Source: an uncultured Lachnospiraceae bacterium
GTDB taxonomy: Bacteria > Bacillota > Clostridia > Lachnospirales > Lachnospiraceae
NCBI GenBank assembly: GCA_947628225.1
Contig: CANQYY010000009.1
Location: forward strand, 43,842-107,841
Reading direction: 5' to 3'
DNA length: 64,000 nt
The position numbers and the translations under genes were made by a program. This document shows, one piece after another, positions 60,938 to 64,000 of the stretch (position 1 is its first letter; each line of letters begins with the position of its first letter). The notes below the pieces were generated by a model that made no database searches, was not told the DNA's origin, and worked only from the letters and a program-made list of their open reading frames with translations.

Positions 60938-61852
60938 GTGGGCAAATTTGTAATCGGTGGGAGAGAAGGACAGACAGCGCTTTATGTGGGGGCTGACGCC
61001 CCTGCCGGAATCCGGAGGGTGGCCGCCACGCTCTGCAGGGACATTGCGCTTGTGACGGGGAGGGAGCCGGAGCAGAGCGACGACCTCTCACGGGTAAAGG
61101 CCGCCAATGTGATCATTGCCGGTATCTGCGATGAGAGCTTGCTCGTGAAACAACTTGAGGAGCAGGGCGCCGTGGATTTACGGAAAATAAGGGGCAGGAG
61201 AGAATGTTATCTCCTAAAGACAGTGGAATCCCCCTTCCCGAATGAGCCGCAGATAAAAAAAGCGCTTCTTATTGTCGGGAGCGATAAACGGGGAGCGATA
61301 TACGGGATGTTCCATATATCGGAGGAGTGCGGTGTTTCTCCCCTTGTGTTCTGGGGAGATGCCGCGCCGCTTCCCAAAGAGCAGGTGGTTCTGACGCTGG
61401 ACGAATGGATTTCCAGGGAGCCCTCGGTGCGGTATCGCGGATTTTTTATCAATGACGAGTGGCCTGCATTTGGAAAATGGTGCAGCCAACGCTATGGCGG
61501 CGTCAACGCCGACGCCTACAAAAATATTTTCGAGCTGCTTCTTCGACTGAAGGGAAATTATCTGTGGCCTGCCATGTGGCGGAGTTCTTTCTGGGAAGAC
61601 GGACCGGGACTGGAGAGCGCCAGGCTCGCAGACGAATACGGCGTGATAATCGGGACATCCCACCATGAACCGCTCGGACGCGCCGGCGTAGAATGGCAGA
61701 GGCAATATAAGCAATATGGAGATGACAATACTTGGAGCTTTGTCACGAACAGCGATGCCATTACCGCTTTCTGGCGGGACGGTTTGAAGCGCTGCCGGGA
61801 TTTTGAAACGGTTATCACAATCGGCATGCGGGGGAGGACGATTCTCTGCTGA
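60938..61852 (+). CDS. GH115 xylan alpha-1,2-glucuronidase, 5' part of a frameshifted gene
   Basis: N-terminal half of a family 115 glycoside hydrolase, an enzyme type that removes 4-O-methylglucuronic acid from internal xylose units of polymeric xylan. Family blocks: FFINDEWPAFGKWCSQRYGG, FELLLRLKGNYLWPAMWRSS, LADEYGVIIGTSHHEPLGRA. I start at GTG 60938, 5 bases after AAGGAGG; an ATG at 60875 is in frame but weaker. The frame breaks at the G-run 61830-61834: after IGMRG it reads RTILC and stops at 61850-61852. One added G would give RGEDDSLLMSEDTS and join the next frame. Length without the break would be about 960 aa. No signal peptide. Confidence 0.85.
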   Translation: MGKFVIGGREGQTALYVGADAPAGIRRVAATLCRDIALVTGREPEQSDDLSRVKAANVIIAGICDESLLVKQLEEQGAVDLRKIRGRRECYLLKTVESPFPNEPQIKKALLIVGSDKRGAIYGMFHISEECGVSPLVFWGDAAPLPKEQVVLTLDEWISREPSVRYRGFFINDEWPAFGKWCSQRYGGVNADAYKNIFELLLRLKGNYLWPAMWRSSFWEDGPGLESARLADEYGVIIGTSHHEPLGRAGVEWQRQYKQYGDDNTWSFVTNSDAITAFWRDGLKRCRDFETVITIGMRGRTILC

Positions 61853-63825
61853 TGAGTGAGGACACGAGCATAGAGGAGAATATACGGGTCATAAAAAAGG
61901 CGATCCATGTTCAGAATCAGCTGATCCGTGAGGAATATCACAAACCGGCGGAGGAAGTGCCGCGCATGATCGCGATTTACAAAGAAGTAGAAGATTTCTT
62001 CTACGGAGATGGACGCTGCGAGGGCCTCCGTGAGTTTGAGGAGATGGAAGATGCGATCTGGCTGCTGAGCGATGATAATTACGGACATCTGCGCTCTCTT
62101 ATACAGCCGGGGGAGCGCCCGCACAGAGGCGGATATGGCATGTACTATCACTTTGATTACCATGGGGCGCCTTACAGTTATGAATGGCTGGGCAATGTCA
62201 ATCTGGTCGAAACCTGGGAGCAGATGACGATGGCGTACGAGTATGGCGTGCGCAGTATGTGGATTGTCAACGTGGGGGATATCAAAGGGAATGAGTATCC
62301 GCTCAGTTATTTTATGGATCTGGCATACGACTACGACGCGTGGGGCATTTCCAACAAAAACAGCGTGAAGGAATTTACGGAACAGTGGATAGGCAGACAG
62401 TTTGCGGGAGTTGACGCTTCGGGGCGTGAGAAGATCCACCGGGTACTGGACTCCTACATGAGGCTTACCAGTATGAGGCTGCCCGAATCGCTGAATGAAA
62501 ATGTCTACCGGTGTGAATTCCATGAAAATGAGCGCCTCTGGGAGGAAATTCAATCAGTGGAAAAAGATGCGGCTTCCCTCCGCGAAGAACTGCCGCCGTC
62601 TGCGCTTCCGGCATATGAGAGCATGATCTATTATCCGGCGATGGCATCCTTAAATATCCTGGCAATGAATTTGGCTGCGGGCCGGAATGCCGAACTTGCC
62701 GGGCGGGGCGTGCTGGCTGCCAACAGCGAGGCCGCCTGTATGGAGGAGCGGATCCGCCGGGATTGCTGTTATGTCGGGCAGTTCCATGCAATGCTGGACG
62801 GAAAATGGAATCATATGATGGATTCGGCACACACAGGATTTCGCAACTGGGACGATAATGACTGGCTGTATCCAAGGGCGCAGACGGTCTACCCGATTCC
62901 CTGTGGCAAGATTGTTGTCAGCTTCCGGGGGAACGGCGCATATCATCTGGGGGCGCACTGGCAGGACAAAGCGCCGCTTTATAATGAGGAAATGCTGCGT
63001 CCCGACTGCTCGCAAATCCTTCTGGATATAGACAGCCGGGGGAGCGAGGATTTCCATTACAAAGTCCGCTGCCACGCTCCCTGGCTTTCCCTGTCCGGCA
63101 CGGAAGGGACGTCCTGTCTGGAAAAACAGCCGCGCACTACCCTTGTGCTTACCTGTGACAAAACCTGTCTGGAGGGAGAGCAGACAGCCTCCCTACACAT
63201 AGACATTGAATTTGAGGGAGGCGGCAAAACCTGGTCGGAAGTAGAAGTAAGGGCGGCGGGACAGAAGACGGCTCTCTGCGGTAAAAATATTTTCATGGAA
63301 AATGAGGGCGTTCTCTCCATAGATGCTGCACATTATAGCCGGAAGGCGGATACAAAAGAGGGCTGCTGGCAGGTAATCCCCCGTCTGGGACGGACGTCCG
63401 ATGCCCTGAAAACCTTTCCCGTGACAAAAAACTGGGAGAGGGAAAAAGAGCGTCCCTATGTGGAATATTCCTTTTGGGCAAAGAAAGAAGGAGATTATCT
63501 GCTGCGCTTTTATCTTGCGCCCCGCAATCCGCTGGTAAAGGGAGGGACGATGCGGGGAGCGTTCCGCATAAACGAAGGGGAAGTCCGTTGGTTTGATGCG
63601 GTCAGCCCCGGGTACTTTGCCGAGTGGCAGAATGCGCAGTGGAGCAGCGGCGTGACCAGTCATATCCGTCTGATCGAGCAGAATGTGAGGTTGAAAAAAG
63701 AGGTCAATACGCTTCGGTTTTATGCGGCCGATCCCAATATCATACTGGAAAAGCTCGTACTGTACCGGGCAGACCTGCCGTTGCGCGGGACATATCTGGC
63801 GCCGCCGGAAAGTTTTTGCCTGTAG
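61852..63825 (+). CDS. GH115 xylan alpha-1,2-glucuronidase, 3' part of the same gene
   Basis: C-terminal two thirds of the GH115 enzyme, in the frame reached by adding one G at 61830-61834. It begins MSEDTSIEENIRVIKKAIHV, the continuation of the family motif MRGxDD..MSED, and holds the rest of the catalytic barrel (LSDDNYGHLRSLIQP, GYGMYYHFDYHGAPYSYEWL, WIVNVGDIKGNEYPLSYFMD, WGISNKNSVKEFTEQW) plus the C-terminal beta-rich GH115_C domain. The ATG at 61852 overlaps the upstream stop (TGATGAG), so reinitiation could make this polypeptide alone, but it would lack half of the active-site region. A sequencing error is the simplest alternative. Confidence 0.85.
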   Translation: MSEDTSIEENIRVIKKAIHVQNQLIREEYHKPAEEVPRMIAIYKEVEDFFYGDGRCEGLREFEEMEDAIWLLSDDNYGHLRSLIQPGERPHRGGYGMYYHFDYHGAPYSYEWLGNVNLVETWEQMTMAYEYGVRSMWIVNVGDIKGNEYPLSYFMDLAYDYDAWGISNKNSVKEFTEQWIGRQFAGVDASGREKIHRVLDSYMRLTSMRLPESLNENVYRCEFHENERLWEEIQSVEKDAASLREELPPSALPAYESMIYYPAMASLNILAMNLAAGRNAELAGRGVLAANSEAACMEERIRRDCCYVGQFHAMLDGKWNHMMDSAHTGFRNWDDNDWLYPRAQTVYPIPCGKIVVSFRGNGAYHLGAHWQDKAPLYNEEMLRPDCSQILLDIDSRGSEDFHYKVRCHAPWLSLSGTEGTSCLEKQPRTTLVLTCDKTCLEGEQTASLHIDIEFEGGGKTWSEVEVRAAGQKTALCGKNIFMENEGVLSIDAAHYSRKADTKEGCWQVIPRLGRTSDALKTFPVTKNWEREKERPYVEYSFWAKKEGDYLLRFYLAPRNPLVKGGTMRGAFRINEGEVRWFDAVSPGYFAEWQNAQWSSGVTSHIRLIEQNVRLKKEVNTLRFYAADPNIILEKLVLYRADLPLRGTYLAPPESFCL

Positions 63826-63931
63826 GCAGAAAGGCGCAATGAAAATCGGTATAAAATTGTTTTGACAAATGAGTAAAAATTGTATACTATATTTACAGGA
63901 ATAAAGTCAAAGGGGATTTTATTTTCCTGTA
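63826..63931 (+). promoter_or_regulatory. Promoter of tRNA-Pro
   Basis: TTGACA (63862-63867), 17 bases, TACTAT (63885-63890), embedded in TATACTAT, about 42 bases before the tRNA. Nothing else is seen between the GH115 stop and the tRNA. Confidence 0.65.
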
Positions 63932-64000
63932 CGGGGTATGGCGTAGCTTGGTAGCGCGCACGGCTGGGGGCCGTGAGGTCGCAGGTTCAAATCCTGTTGC
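63932..64000 (+). tRNA. tRNA-Pro (GGG anticodon), cut by the right window edge
   Basis: Cloverleaf: acceptor CGGGGTA, D arm GCGTAGCTTGGTAGCGC, anticodon arm CACGG-CTGGGGG-CCGTG with anticodon GGG (codon CCC), T arm GCAGG-TTCAAAT-CCTGT, then TGC, the start of the 3' acceptor strand. About 8 bases plus the CCA end lie outside the window. Confidence 0.93.

Noticed and set aside
61558..62553. 331-codon open frame on the minus strand opposite GH115
   Set aside because: It lies entirely opposite the conserved GH115 coding sequence, has no recognisable domain and no convincing ribosome site; long antisense frames are common in such G+C-balanced genes.
1..64000. CRISPR array, prophage, insertion sequence or rRNA operon
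   Set aside because: No regularly spaced repeats, no transposase, integrase or phage structural genes and no rRNA sequences were found. The palindromic element at 52622-52721 is the only mobile-like feature.

Overview
The window looks like the chromosome of a motile, endospore-forming, plant-polysaccharide-degrading member of the Clostridia, most likely family Lachnospiraceae. The support is a sigma-G gene, Gram-positive style gene order (yifB-dprA-topA-codY leading straight into a giant fla/che operon that ends in sigD, a SwrB-like gene and rpsB-tsf, as in Bacillus), strong AGGAGG ribosome binding sites with frequent TTG starts, and glucuronoxylan enzymes. No species is claimed.

Layout. (1) 1-9490: sugar locus on the + strand with a CUT1 ABC permease (cut by the left edge), a lipoprotein solute-binding protein, a GH3 glycosidase, a GH67 alpha-glucuronidase, and uxuA and uxuB. 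It imports xylo-oligosaccharides, removes (methyl)glucuronic acid and xylose, and routes fructuronate through mannonate to 2-keto-3-deoxygluconate. (2) 9493-16915: housekeeping block with sigG (- strand, with a forespore-type promoter), ylmC/ymxH, nrdR, comM/yifB, dprA, topA and codY. (3) 16939-50717: one nearly continuous flagellar and chemotaxis operon of about 34 kb: flgB flgC fliE fliF fliG fliH fliI fliJ motE/ylxF fliK flgD, a flagellar-operon protein, flgE flbD motA motB fliL fliM fliY cheY fliO fliP fliQ fliR flhB flhA flhF flhG, a PilZ protein, cheB cheA cheW cheD, a small membrane protein, sigD, a FapA-like gene, a small unknown, a swrB-like gene and an orphan MltG N-domain protein. 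cheC, cheR, cheV and flagellin are not here. (4) 50724-52780: rpsB-tsf under its own promoter, ending in a palindromic repeat element and a strong terminator. The usual pyrH-frr pair does not follow.

(5) 52851-59877: a visibly A+T-richer accessory island. A LytTR response regulator and GHKL kinase pair is followed by an unknown lipoprotein, two ABC-2-like membrane proteins and an ABC ATPase. Three AAGGTC direct repeats sit just upstream of the predicted promoter of that second operon. Next come a nucleotidyltransferase/HEPN (MntA/HepT-type) toxin-antitoxin pair and a decayed fragment of a PRPP synthase gene. (6) 59880-64000: an AraC regulator divergent from a GH115 xylan alpha-glucuronidase gene that is split by a single missing G in a G-run, then a tRNA-Pro(GGG) cut by the right edge.

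The most interesting points are the LytTR-controlled lipoprotein/ABC cassette with its candidate operator, the palindromic insertion flanked by a 16-17 bp direct repeat at the end of tsf, the frameshifted GH115, the FlhB NPNH variant, and a sigma-28-like promoter inside the fla operon.
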